Of a stretch of DNA of 50,621 nucleotides, positions 7,885 to 15,609 are shown one piece after another (position 1 is the stretch's first letter; the number at the start of each line of letters is the position of its first letter). The DNA comes from Anaerolineales bacterium (lineage in GTDB: Bacteria > Chloroflexota > Anaerolineae > CG2-30-64-16). The stretch is from assembly GCA_017882045.1 (NCBI GenBank), contig JADGQF010000004.1:1-50621 (forward strand), given 5' to 3'. The notes under the pieces are model-generated. The model was not told the DNA's origin, did not search any database, and saw nothing but the letters and a program-made list of their open reading frames with translations. The position numbers and the translations under genes were made by a program.

Positions 7885-8366
7885 AATATCGCTTCCTCTT
7901 CGGGCTCGGCATGATCGTAGCCCAACAAGTGCAGGGTGCCGTGCACGGCAAGCAGCCTTAGCTCGGCCTTCAGCTCGCGCCCCAGGTCAGCGGCCTGCCG
8001 CCGGGCGAAGGGCAGGGCGATGAGGATGTCTCCGAGGTAGGCTGCTGCCTCGGGTTCAGCATCCGGCGCAGTAACAAAGACGGGCCGGCCGGGGTCAGTC
8101 GCTTCCTCGGCGCTTGGAAAAGAAAGCACGTCCGTCGGGTGATCCTCACCCAAGAACTGCAAGTTCAACGCCTGCACTTCCTCGTCGCCCGTCACGACCA
8201 ACGTCAGCTCGCCCTGCGGGTGGCCCTCGACCCGCAGGGCGGCCCCGATTGCCCGCGCCAGGTCGGCCGCGTCGACGTCTTGCGAATAACGCTTATCGAC
8301 CTGAATACTGATCGCCTCATCCGGAACTGGAGCTTCCTGATCCTCCGGCGGATTATCCTTCGCCAT
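7842..8366 (-). CDS. ybeY: Endoribonuclease YbeY (16S rRNA maturation)
   Basis: 174 residues. The C-terminal zinc motif HGTLHLLGYDH (H-x3-H-x5-H) is intact at about residues 142-152. The upstream EDHPTDVLSFP motif, also characteristic of YbeY, is present with the usual TDVLSFP. An extra 15-20 acidic residues at the N-terminus (DNPPEDQEAPVPDEA) are not part of the family core. The ATG at 8366 overlaps the end of pgpH by 14 bases, and the 3' end overlaps dgkA. Role: single-strand-specific RNase acting in ribosome maturation and quality control. Confidence 0.93.
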   Translation of the reverse strand: MAKDNPPEDQEAPVPDEAISIQVDKRYSQDVDAADLARAIGAALRVEGHPQGELTLVVTGDEEVQALNLQFLGEDHPTDVLSFPSAEEATDPGRPVFVTAPDAEPEAAAYLGDILIALPFARRQAADLGRELKAELRLLAVHGTLHLLGYDHAEPEEEAILWARQDAILAQVAD

Positions 8367-10539
8367 GAGCTGCCTCTGTTTCTGCTAGTGCCGTTGCGGC
8401 TACAGCTGGTGCGGCCGGCGCCAGCTCCTCTACCGGGTCGCTGGGGTAGGTTATGCGTGGATGATGCAGCCCGCGCAGGACGTCGAGGAAAGCGCGCCTG
8501 ATCTCGTGCAGATCACTCAGCGTCAGCGAGCACTCGTCCAACTGGCCGGCATCGATCCGGCTTTGCACGCTTTCGGCGATGATCTGCGCCATCTCCTCCA
8601 TGCTGGCCGGGTGCCTGGCCCGCACGGTCGCCTCTACGCCGTCTGCGAGCATGGTGATCGCGGTCTCACGGCTCTGTGGACGGGGGCCGGGATACGTGAA
8701 CTGGGCCTTATCCACTCTACCCGCTGAACCGGCCGCCTTGACGGCCTGATAGTAGAAATAGTGCACCAGCAATGTGCCCTGGTGCTCGGGGATAAAGTCG
8801 ATGATCCGGTGCGGCAGGCGGTACTTTCGCGCCAACTCTATGCCATCGGTCACGTGGCTGATGATGATCTGAGCGCTGGTGTATGGGTCCAGCCGGGCAT
8901 GCGGATCCAGGTTCTCGTCCCGGTTCTCAATAAAGAAGTACGGGCGGATGGTTTTGCCGACATCGTGGTAATAAGCGCCAACGCGCGCCAATTGGCCATC
9001 TGCACCGATCGCCTCGGCCGCGCGCTCGGCCATGTTGCTGACCAGCAAAGTATGGTGGTAGGTGCCCGGGGCCTTCAACAGAAGTTGGCGCAAGAGAGGG
9101 TGAGTGGGACGGGAAATATCGAGCAGCTGCAGAGGCGTAATGATACCCAACACGATCCCGGCCAGATAGACGCCCAGCAGGGTCACGGTCATTGTCACCA
9201 GGCCGTTGACGACTGCCGCCGCGGTCAGCTCAGCCAGGCCGCGTGGATCCAACTCGCCGCTGACCAGACGGAAGGCGCCGACGACCAGGACTGCTGCCAC
9301 GGCCACGTAGGCGGCAGCCCAGGCGTAGCCGCCCAGGCGTTCTCCCCGGCGCAGCGTGAGCGCCCCCACCAGGGCCGCGCAGAAGGCATAGGCCATCAGC
9401 TCAAGGCTGCCGCCCGTCAGCCAGCCCACCAGCAGCACAAAGAATCCGGTTGTCACCAGGGCCAGATCGAGACCGACCATGACGCTAAGGATCATTGTCA
9501 GGGCCGCGTAGGGAAACATATAGGGCAGTAGTGCGTGCGCCGGGATGACGAGCCGGGCAGCCAACAGAAAGAGAATCAGCGACAGAGCCAGCAACAGCGA
9601 CTCGGCACGCGCCAGCCAGATAACCGGCTTTTCTTTCCATAGATAGTACAGGAACACAACACCCAGCAAGAACAGGAAGGCCAGGGCGCCGCGCAACTCT
9701 TGCCAGCCCCAGGTGGCCTGTCGCAAGCCCAGCGCGTCGAGGGCCTCGACATCCGACGCGGCGACGATATCGCCGGCGCGCAGGATCACCTCGTTACGTG
9801 CAATGGTCGTAGTCACCTGTTCCACACGTTGGCGCGCCTCTTGCCGGAGTTGGTCGGTCTTGTCCGCGTTGTAAAAGCTGTTAGGAACCAGCAAATCCTG
9901 CACGATCTCGCGCACGACCGCCGCGTCGTCGTCGGGAAGGTCCAGGCGCACTAACGAAGCCACCTTGCGCCGCTCGTCGGCCAGGTTGTTGTCGCGGATC
10001 TCGTCGCGCATGGCGGCTTCGAGGACATTCTGTATCTCGTTGGCCGCACGGTCCCAGGCGGTGTTGCTCATGCTGAGTATACGGTTGATCGCTTCGGGGG
10101 AAAGCTTGGCGCTGTTAATGCTTCGCAGATTCTCGGCTTTGGCTGCCGCATCGCCGTAGCTGTCGCTGCGCACGCTGCCGACAAAATCGAGCAACTGGCC
10201 GGCAATTGTGAGCTGCTGGCGTCCGATACGCGCCTGTGGGGCATCATAGACTGCGGGCACCGCGCTGGCGGCCAGATCCTGGCGCTGTTTTATGAGTATG
10301 TCGCTGACGTACGTGACGCCGCGCGGCGCCATCACGTCGCTGCGAGCCACGTCGCCCACCTGCAGCAATACCTGGCCGCTGAGCGGCAACGGCGCCACCA
10401 AAATAAGCGCGCAGAGTACCAGCGTCAACAACCAGCCGCCCAGAAAGCGCACGCGTGTCCGCCAGGGGATGTCCTGGGCCACGAGAACACGGCCCGGACG
10501 CCTTTTGTGCGGTCCCATAAGGAACGAGTCAGCAGCCAT
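8353..10539 (-). CDS. pgpH: 7TM-HD family phosphohydrolase (PgpH/YqfF-like, c-di-AMP phosphodiesterase family)
   Basis: 728 residues. Residues 30-50 are a membrane anchor, then an extracytoplasmic helical 7TMR-HDED domain (about 55-270), seven hydrophobic segments (about 283-475), and a cytoplasmic HD domain. HD residues are visible: TYHHTLLVSNMAERA, YYHDVGKTIRPYFF, ISHVTDGIELA and IPEHQGT. In Listeria and Bacillus this architecture degrades cyclic di-AMP. I infer the same here. The start ATG at 10539 has only a weak ribosome site; a later ATG at 10518 has none. It follows yqeY by 42 bases and overlaps ybeY, so it belongs to one operon. Confidence 0.9.
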   Translation of the reverse strand: MAADSFLMGPHKRRPGRVLVAQDIPWRTRVRFLGGWLLTLVLCALILVAPLPLSGQVLLQVGDVARSDVMAPRGVTYVSDILIKQRQDLAASAVPAVYDAPQARIGRQQLTIAGQLLDFVGSVRSDSYGDAAAKAENLRSINSAKLSPEAINRILSMSNTAWDRAANEIQNVLEAAMRDEIRDNNLADERRKVASLVRLDLPDDDAAVVREIVQDLLVPNSFYNADKTDQLRQEARQRVEQVTTTIARNEVILRAGDIVAASDVEALDALGLRQATWGWQELRGALAFLFLLGVVFLYYLWKEKPVIWLARAESLLLALSLILFLLAARLVIPAHALLPYMFPYAALTMILSVMVGLDLALVTTGFFVLLVGWLTGGSLELMAYAFCAALVGALTLRRGERLGGYAWAAAYVAVAAVLVVGAFRLVSGELDPRGLAELTAAAVVNGLVTMTVTLLGVYLAGIVLGIITPLQLLDISRPTHPLLRQLLLKAPGTYHHTLLVSNMAERAAEAIGADGQLARVGAYYHDVGKTIRPYFFIENRDENLDPHARLDPYTSAQIIISHVTDGIELARKYRLPHRIIDFIPEHQGTLLVHYFYYQAVKAAGSAGRVDKAQFTYPGPRPQSRETAITMLADGVEATVRARHPASMEEMAQIIAESVQSRIDAGQLDECSLTLSDLHEIRRAFLDVLRGLHHPRITYPSDPVEELAPAAPAVAATALAETEAAHGEG

Positions 10540-10581
10540 TAGCCTGCCCCTGTCAGCGGCCCCATCAGCCCGCGGCGGCGG

Positions 10582-11043
10582 TCAGTGGCCGGCTGTGGCA
10601 AGGAGTTCTCGCACGACGCGGTTGATAACCTGCCCATCCGCCTGGCCGCGCAATTCGGCCGTCAAACGCTTCATAACCGGCCCGACTCCTTTGAGATCGG
10701 TTACACCCAGTTCCTTAATAACTGCCTGCGCGCACACACGGACGGCTGCCTCGTCCATCTGGGCGGGCAAATACACCGTGAGGACGTCGATCTCCGCCTG
10801 CTCCTGGTCAATCAGGTCCTGGCGTCCGCCTTTGGCGAACTCAGTGATACTGTCGCGGCGCTGCTTGACCTGGCGGGCGATGATCGCGAGCACTTCGTCA
10901 TCGGTCAGGGTGCGCGCTTCTTCGCCGGCCACTTTGGCCATCATGATCGCGGTCTTTGCCGAACGGATCGCCAGTTTGCGGGTCTCCTGGCCGCGCCGCA
11001 TGGCATCCTTCAGATCAGTATCTAAACGTTCTTCGAGGCTCAT
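10582..11043 (-). CDS. yqeY: GatB/YqeY domain protein
   Basis: 153 residues from the ATG at 11043, which has AGGAAGGA ahead. A longer frame to 11100 overlaps mtaB and is rejected. The whole protein matches YqeY: MSLEERLDTDLKDAMRRGQ, the LTDDEVLAIIARQVKQRRDS segment, LPAQMDEAAV, and GVGPVMKRL...ADGQVINRVV near the end. YqeY resembles the tail domain of the amidotransferase subunit GatB, which binds tRNA, but the free protein has no firm function. It lies 31 bases after mtaB and 42 before pgpH. Confidence 0.92.
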   Translation of the reverse strand: MSLEERLDTDLKDAMRRGQETRKLAIRSAKTAIMMAKVAGEEARTLTDDEVLAIIARQVKQRRDSITEFAKGGRQDLIDQEQAEIDVLTVYLPAQMDEAAVRVCAQAVIKELGVTDLKGVGPVMKRLTAELRGQADGQVINRVVRELLATAGH

Positions 11044-11074
11044 ATTCCTTCCTCTTCTTCTGCTGCGTCCACCA

Positions 11075-12415
11075 TCATCTGCGCAGCTGATCATCTGCAC
11101 TGCAGATCAGCTGACCTTGCAGTTCGTATCCCACCAGGCTGACGAGCCTGGTCTGGGTAATACGGTTGTGCAAATCAAGGCCTTCCGGCGCCGCCATGCG
11201 CACACGCAGATAATTGTCGGTCAGGCCAGACCAAACTTCCGTGCTCGCCGGGAACAGGCCCGTGTCTGGCCTCGGCGACCGATTTTCCCACAGCACCGGC
11301 CGCACCTGTCCGAGCATATCCTCGCGCACGGTTCGGCCCAGCTCGGCATCCAACTCGTTCAGCAGCCGGCTGCGGCGCCGCCGCTCAGCCTCCGGCGCCT
11401 GCCCGGCGAAACGAGCCGCTGCGGTGCCCGCACGCGCCGAGTAGGGAAAGACGTGCATGTGGGCAAACCCGACCCGCCGGGCAAACGCGACTGTTTCGCC
11501 GAACTGTTCCCCGCCCTCGCCTGGAAAGCCGGCAATCAGGTCGGTAGTAAGGGTAAGACCCGGGATGTGCGCCCGCGCCGCGGCCACTAAGGCTTCGAAA
11601 TCCGCGACCCGGTTACGGCGCGCCATCCGGCGAAGGACCGTGTCACTGCCGGACTGGGCCGGTAGATGCAAATGCGGCATCAACCGGCCACCGCTCTGCT
11701 GCCACAGGGCGAAGAAGCCGGCATCGAGATCGAATGGCTCGAGCGAAGAAAGCCGCAGACGAGGAATGGCAGTTTCTTCCAACAGCGCCGTCATCAAGCT
11801 GCGCAAGTCCTCCCCGCGATCGCGGCCGTATCCGCCCAGATGGACGCCGGTCAACACCGCTTCCTGGTAGCCCGCCTGGTGCAGCCCATTGATCTCCGCC
11901 ACCACCTCCACGGCCGGACGACTACGCTCCTCACCGCGCGCGACCGTTACGATGCAAAATGTACAACGGTTGTGGCAACCGTCCTGAACTTTGACAAAGG
12001 CCCGGGTACGACCGAGTTCGCCGTCACCTGGCTGGAGAGGCAGTCTCTCGGCGTCGCGAGGTGCGATGCGCGAGTCAGCGGCACGAGACGCAATCAGGCT
12101 GAGTAATTCATCCTTGCGCGCGTTGCTCACCACTAATTCGACGTTTGGCAGGGCCGCGGTTGCCTCGCCTTCGAGGGTAGCATAACAACCGGTGACGACC
12201 AGGCGGGCCCTCGGATTGACCTGGGCCAATTGCCGGACTAGCTGGCGGCTCTTACGCGCCGCCTCGCCGGTCACAGCACAACTATTCAACACACAGATGT
12301 CGGCGTCGCCCGCCGAGGCCGCCAGTTCATGGCCCGCCTCTACCAACTGGCGGCCCAAACCGGCCATCTCCGCGTAGTTCAGCCGGCAGCCAAGGCTTTC
12401 GAGATACATACGCAT
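11075..12415 (-). CDS. mtaB: tRNA (N6-threonylcarbamoyladenosine(37)-C2)-methylthiotransferase MtaB
   Basis: 446 residues. Radical SAM methylthiotransferase acting on t6A37 of tRNAs that read ANN codons. The N-terminal UPF0004 domain carries its three cluster cysteines in SLGCRLNYAE, LNSCAVT and VTGCYA (about residues 10, 46 and 77). The radical SAM motif GCHNRCTFCIV (C-x3-C-x2-C) is at about 145-155. A C-terminal TRAM-like stretch follows. CRLN rather than CQMN in the first motif separates MtaB from MiaB and RimO. The ATG at 12415 has no Shine-Dalgarno and lies six bases after a -10 box, so the mRNA is probably leaderless. First gene of the mtaB-yqeY-pgpH-ybeY-dgkA run. Confidence 0.92.
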   Translation of the reverse strand: MRMYLESLGCRLNYAEMAGLGRQLVEAGHELAASAGDADICVLNSCAVTGEAARKSRQLVRQLAQVNPRARLVVTGCYATLEGEATAALPNVELVVSNARKDELLSLIASRAADSRIAPRDAERLPLQPGDGELGRTRAFVKVQDGCHNRCTFCIVTVARGEERSRPAVEVVAEINGLHQAGYQEAVLTGVHLGGYGRDRGEDLRSLMTALLEETAIPRLRLSSLEPFDLDAGFFALWQQSGGRLMPHLHLPAQSGSDTVLRRMARRNRVADFEALVAAARAHIPGLTLTTDLIAGFPGEGGEQFGETVAFARRVGFAHMHVFPYSARAGTAAARFAGQAPEAERRRRSRLLNELDAELGRTVREDMLGQVRPVLWENRSPRPDTGLFPASTEVWSGLTDNYLRVRMAAPEGLDLHNRITQTRLVSLVGYELQGQLICSADDQLRR

Positions 12416-12421
12416 GGACTA

Positions 12422-12450
12422 ATACTAGCCCCGAAACTGACAATTGCCAA
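12422..12450 (-). promoter_or_regulatory. Promoter of mtaB, predicted leaderless
   Basis: On the minus strand TTGGCA (12445-12450) and TAGTAT (12422-12427) are 17 bases apart. Six bases separate the -10 from the mtaB ATG at 12415, so transcription should begin at or next to the A of the start codon. Confidence 0.6.
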
Positions 12451-12462
12451 AAAGCAGAGGCT

Positions 12463-13446
12463 TCACAAATATCCGGCCTGCCGCAGCCAGGTCTCCGTGC
12501 GCCGCATGCCTTCGGCGAACTCGACCGCCGGCCGGTAGCCGAGGAGACGATGCACACGCTCAATGCTGAACTGCGAAGGGTTGAGACGAAAGTGCAGCGA
12601 CCAGGGGCCGATCGGCCGGCGCCCGAGAAGGCGGCGCGCCCAGCCTGCCGGCGCAGTCCGGCTCAGGCGGGCCAGCCAGCCGGGCACCGCCGGCAAGCGA
12701 TCACGGTGCAACATGCGAGCGTAGGCCAGGTAGAACTCCCGGAACGTCACCGCCCGATCGTCGCACAGGTTGAAGGTCTCGCCCAGAGCAGCCGGATGGC
12801 CGAGCGTCAGCAGGAGGCCATCTATCACATTGTCGATATAGCCCGGAGTGACCAGACCGCGGTCCTGGCCGAGCAGAACCAGCCGGCCGCGGCGGATATC
12901 CTCGATCGGCCCAAGCGTCCAGGCATCGCCACGCGGACCATAAGTGGAGGCCGGGCGCACGATCACATAGGGTAGACCGGCTGCCCGCACTTCGGCCTCA
13001 GCCGTGATCTTGCTGTCCGGATAGAGCTGCCCTACGGGCAAGGTAGGCATGCTCTCGTCGATGAGCGGCGCCCGGTTGAGACCATAAACCGCGACGCTGC
13101 TGATATACACGAAGCGCTCCACACGTGCCGCCCGCGCGGCCGCGAGCACGTGGGCCGTGCCGGCCACGTTCGTTTCCCAGGCGCGTTCCGCTCCGAGGCC
13201 AGGCCCACCCGTCCAGGCGGCAGCGTGCACGACGCTCCGGCAACCCTCCAGGGCGGCGGTCAGGGCCGCGAAATCGGACAGGTCGCCGGCGCGGACCTCC
13301 ACGCCCTGGGCGGCCAGCCAGGCCGCGGCCTCGGGGCGGCGAGCAAGCCCACAAACGGGCACGCCCGCGGCCCGCAGCCGCTCCGCCAGGTGCCCGGCAA
13401 TGAAACCATTCACTCCGGTGATGAACACCGGTGCGGCAATTGGCAT
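12463..13446 (-). CDS. NAD-dependent epimerase/dehydratase (extended SDR family)
   Basis: 327 residues. The Rossmann motif TGVNGFIAGHL is at about residues 10-20, the Asp-rich second strand motif GDLSD at about 54, and the catalytic pair YISSVAVYG followed by YPDSK (Tyr and Lys, about 143-147). RPASTYGP is the conserved active-site strand. The C-terminus (about 250-327) is the substrate-binding lobe, with FSIERVHRLLGYRP typical of sugar-nucleotide epimerases and 3-beta-HSD-like enzymes. The substrate cannot be fixed. It ends 12 bases upstream of the mtaB promoter. Its own start (ATG 13446) has no clear ribosome site. The gap to the divergent gene is AT-rich. Confidence 0.8.
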   Translation of the reverse strand: MPIAAPVFITGVNGFIAGHLAERLRAAGVPVCGLARRPEAAAWLAAQGVEVRAGDLSDFAALTAALEGCRSVVHAAAWTGGPGLGAERAWETNVAGTAHVLAAARAARVERFVYISSVAVYGLNRAPLIDESMPTLPVGQLYPDSKITAEAEVRAAGLPYVIVRPASTYGPRGDAWTLGPIEDIRRGRLVLLGQDRGLVTPGYIDNVIDGLLLTLGHPAALGETFNLCDDRAVTFREFYLAYARMLHRDRLPAVPGWLARLSRTAPAGWARRLLGRRPIGPWSLHFRLNPSQFSIERVHRLLGYRPAVEFAEGMRRTETWLRQAGYL

Positions 13447-13566
13447 CTAAGTATCTCGCATAATCGTGGTCATCGGCTTTGTGATTTATGATAATTTATG
13501 CTACGCTTTGTTAGCTTATTCGAAGGAGCGAAGCATCACAGGTTCTGAAGCCGAGGAGACTGCTTG
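13447..13566. promoter_or_regulatory. AT-rich divergent promoter region
   Basis: This 120-base gap lies between the SDR gene (minus) and the RAM-like gene (plus). It contains an AT-rich core at about 13478-13520 with several TATGAT/GATAAT-like hexamers, but no pair with standard spacing stands out. A GAGGAG ribosome site (13554-13559) serves the plus gene. Confidence 0.35.
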
Positions 13567-14208
13567 ATGAAACAGTATTTGGCCGTCGTCGACATCGACA
13601 TTCACGCCAACCAGGATGAGACGACGCGCGAGCAAGTGTTGGAAAACGTGCGCAATTACAAAGGCTCGGCCGTGACTCCCCTCTGGATCAACTGGTTACG
13701 GATGCGGGCTGACCTGCGCCTGGTCTGCCTGGTCGACGAGCTCGAACACTTCGACGATTTTCTGATCGACGAGATTCGCGGCGTGCCGGGCGTGCGCGGG
13801 ACGAAAAGCTTCCTGGCTTTCGACGGCGTAGTTCACGGCGACGTGATCGATGATATCTCGCTGCAGGACTCGCCATGGAGCCGCCGCGCCTCTGCGACGG
13901 CCATGATCCATATCGAGCCGGGCAAAGAGCGAGCGGTCTACGAGGCCCTTGTCGCTCTGCCACGGCACAATGAAGTCGAAGTCGGCTACGTCGCCAAACT
14001 GTTCCATTGCCATGTCTGCGACGCAATGGTCCTACTCATCGGCGAGCGAACGGCCTCGCTCAGCGGCTATGTGATGAGTTGGATACGTAGCATCCCCGGG
14101 GTGACAGATACTCAGGTCGTGAGCACGCTGGACTGGAAGGTCCTTGCTAAGACCGAAGATCTGATCGCCCTGTGCCAGAGCTTCCCGGAAACCAGAACGA
14201 ACGGCTGA
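13567..14208 (+). CDS. Stand-alone tandem RAM-like (Lrp/AsnC ligand-binding fold) protein
   Basis: 213 residues from the ATG at 13567. A TTG directly before it is less likely, because GAGGAG is eight bases from the ATG. Two halves each resemble the AsnC/Lrp C-terminal RAM domain. In the first, DLRLVCLVDELEHFDDFL and IRGVPGVRGTKSFLAF; in the second, ATAMIHIEPGKERAVYEAL and VMSWIRSIPGVTDTQVVSTL. The IPGV...T turn is the RAM hallmark. No helix-turn-helix is present, so it should not bind DNA by itself. The RAM fold usually binds amino acids or other small ligands. Partner and ligand are unknown, and neighbours give no hint. Confidence 0.6.
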   Translation: MKQYLAVVDIDIHANQDETTREQVLENVRNYKGSAVTPLWINWLRMRADLRLVCLVDELEHFDDFLIDEIRGVPGVRGTKSFLAFDGVVHGDVIDDISLQDSPWSRRASATAMIHIEPGKERAVYEALVALPRHNEVEVGYVAKLFHCHVCDAMVLLIGERTASLSGYVMSWIRSIPGVTDTQVVSTLDWKVLAKTEDLIALCQSFPETRTNG

Positions 14209-14215
14209 GCCAGTA

Positions 14216-15229
14216 TTATCTTGCCAGGCGCACCGCCCTGCCCGACTCGTTCGATTGCAGCATCGCCACAATCAAGCGCAGGTCAGCCAGGCCTTCCTCG
14301 GGAGTGGAACGCGGCGGTCGTCCCGTGCGGACGGCCTGCGCGAAGTCCGCGTACATGGCGCGCATCCCACCGTAGGGGCTCGGCTCATCCCAATGCTGCG
14401 CCTCGCCGCCATTGGGGCGCAACTCGACCCATTCGTTCGTCGCCAGCACCATCCCTTCCACGCCGATCACCTGTAAAGGCGAATACGGTCCCTGTACAGC
14501 ATAGGTCACTTGGTAACTGCCAAGCGCCCCTGAGGCCCAATTCATGACCGCCACCAGGGTGTCGGCCGGTTTCAGGTCTGGGCGATAGGAAGCCACACTG
14601 GCCTGCACGGAGCTCGCCTCCCCGAGAACGGTCCGCAGTGTCGCCATATGATGCACTCCGCCATCGCTCAAGAACCCGCCGGGATGAGCCGGCTCCTGGC
14701 GCCAGGGGGTCAGGGCGTATTGGTTGTCGGGCGCGGTGTAAGGACAGAGCACCCACTGCGCCGTGACCACTCGGCCGATGGCGCCCTCGGCCACCAGCCG
14801 CGCCGCGTGCTGGTAACTATCCAGATAGCGGCAGTTTTCAGCCACCATCAACACGCGGCCGTACTTCTTTGGCCAGCCGAGCATGCGCTCCCCATCCTCC
14901 ACGCTCGCGGCAATGGGCTTCTCGACGATGACGTGGCATCCGGCGGCCAGCGCCGCCTCCGTGACCTGGGGATTGATGATCGTAGGCAAAGCCAGCGAGA
15001 CCGCATCCAACCTTTCCTGGGCCAGCATGGCGGCGTAGTCAGCGTACACCGCCGGGCGTTTGCCTGTCTCCTGGGCCACCCGCTCGGCCAAGGCCTCGGC
15101 CTTGGCGGGGGTGCGATTGCACAGAGCCACGACCTCGAAATCCGAGCGCAGTGTGTTCACGGCCGGCCAATGGTCGCTGTTGACAATCAAACCGGTGCCG
15201 ATGAAAGCCAGACGAATTGGATCGGGCAT
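14216..15229 (-). CDS. Gfo/Idh/MocA family NAD(P)-dependent oxidoreductase
   Basis: 337 residues from the ATG at 15229 (GAGGTGA ahead). An upstream ATG at 15268 with a GGGGGAG site would add 13 unconserved residues. The N-terminal Rossmann motif is IRLAFIGTGLI, and the EKP motif with the catalytic Lys is in HVIVEKPIAAS (about residue 97). The C-terminal alpha/beta domain contains the GGFLSDGGVHHMATLR segment, where Asp and His are the usual catalytic residues. Family members oxidise or reduce sugars, inositols or sugar nucleotides. The substrate is unknown. It is divergent from the zinc-ribbon/glycosyltransferase operon and the two promoters share -35 sequence. Confidence 0.85.
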   Translation of the reverse strand: MPDPIRLAFIGTGLIVNSDHWPAVNTLRSDFEVVALCNRTPAKAEALAERVAQETGKRPAVYADYAAMLAQERLDAVSLALPTIINPQVTEAALAAGCHVIVEKPIAASVEDGERMLGWPKKYGRVLMVAENCRYLDSYQHAARLVAEGAIGRVVTAQWVLCPYTAPDNQYALTPWRQEPAHPGGFLSDGGVHHMATLRTVLGEASSVQASVASYRPDLKPADTLVAVMNWASGALGSYQVTYAVQGPYSPLQVIGVEGMVLATNEWVELRPNGGEAQHWDEPSPYGGMRAMYADFAQAVRTGRPPRSTPEEGLADLRLIVAMLQSNESGRAVRLAR

Positions 15230-15289
15230 GCTGTCACCTCGAGTGAATGAGAGACGCTTTGCGTCCATGGCTCCCCCTTCGCGTGCGGC

Positions 15290-15318
15290 ATTACACCACG
15301 CCGGCAGTCGCTTGTCAA
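15290..15318 (-). promoter_or_regulatory. Promoter of the Gfo/Idh/MocA gene
   Basis: TTGACA (15313-15318) and TGTAAT (15290-15295) on the minus strand are separated by 17 bases. The -35 shares five bases with the -35 of the divergent promoter. Confidence 0.65.
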
Positions 15319-15340
15319 TTGTCCTCCCAAAGGGTAGAAT
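15312..15340 (+). promoter_or_regulatory. Promoter of the zinc-ribbon/GT4/Wzz-like operon
   Basis: TTGTCA (15312-15317), a 17-base spacer, and TAGAAT (15335-15340). GGAGG at 15351-15355 then precedes the ATG at 15362, giving a leader of about 15 bases. Confidence 0.7.
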
Positions 15341-15361
15341 AGGCGCGGATGGAGGTATACA

Positions 15362-15604
15362 ATGATTGGCTTGACTTGTACAAAATGCGGCCGGCGCTTT
15401 ATGCCGACCACCCAAGAGATCGAGACCTATCTGGCGCAGAGCGAGGGCAAGAAGCATGCGCAGGTCCTATGCCCCCATTGCGGCTACCATAACAAGATCG
15501 ATATTCACCGCTTGCAAGGGTTCATGCGCTTCACGCCGGCCGGGGCGAAGTCCGAAGAAGAGCCTAAACCCGCGTCTGAGCAGAATCCTGAGGCAGGCTC
15601 TTAA
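15362..15604 (+). CDS. Small double-CxxC zinc-ribbon protein
   Basis: 80 residues. CTKCG (residues 6-10) and CPHCG (about 37-41) form a likely zinc site. The region between them holds a short helix (TTQEIETYLAQSEGKKHAQ). The C-terminal 25 residues are acidic, rich in Glu, Pro and Ala, and probably disordered. No enzyme function is evident; such proteins may bind nucleic acid or a partner. It has its own strong promoter and ribosome site, and its TAA is five bases before the GTG of the glycosyltransferase, so all three genes downstream are likely one operon. Confidence 0.7.
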   Translation: MIGLTCTKCGRRFMPTTQEIETYLAQSEGKKHAQVLCPHCGYHNKIDIHRLQGFMRFTPAGAKSEEEPKPASEQNPEAGS

Positions 15605-15609
15605 CACAC

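Noticed and set aside
10292-11590. Plus-strand ORF of 432 codons
   Set aside because: Antisense to pgpH, yqeY and mtaB, all clear family members.
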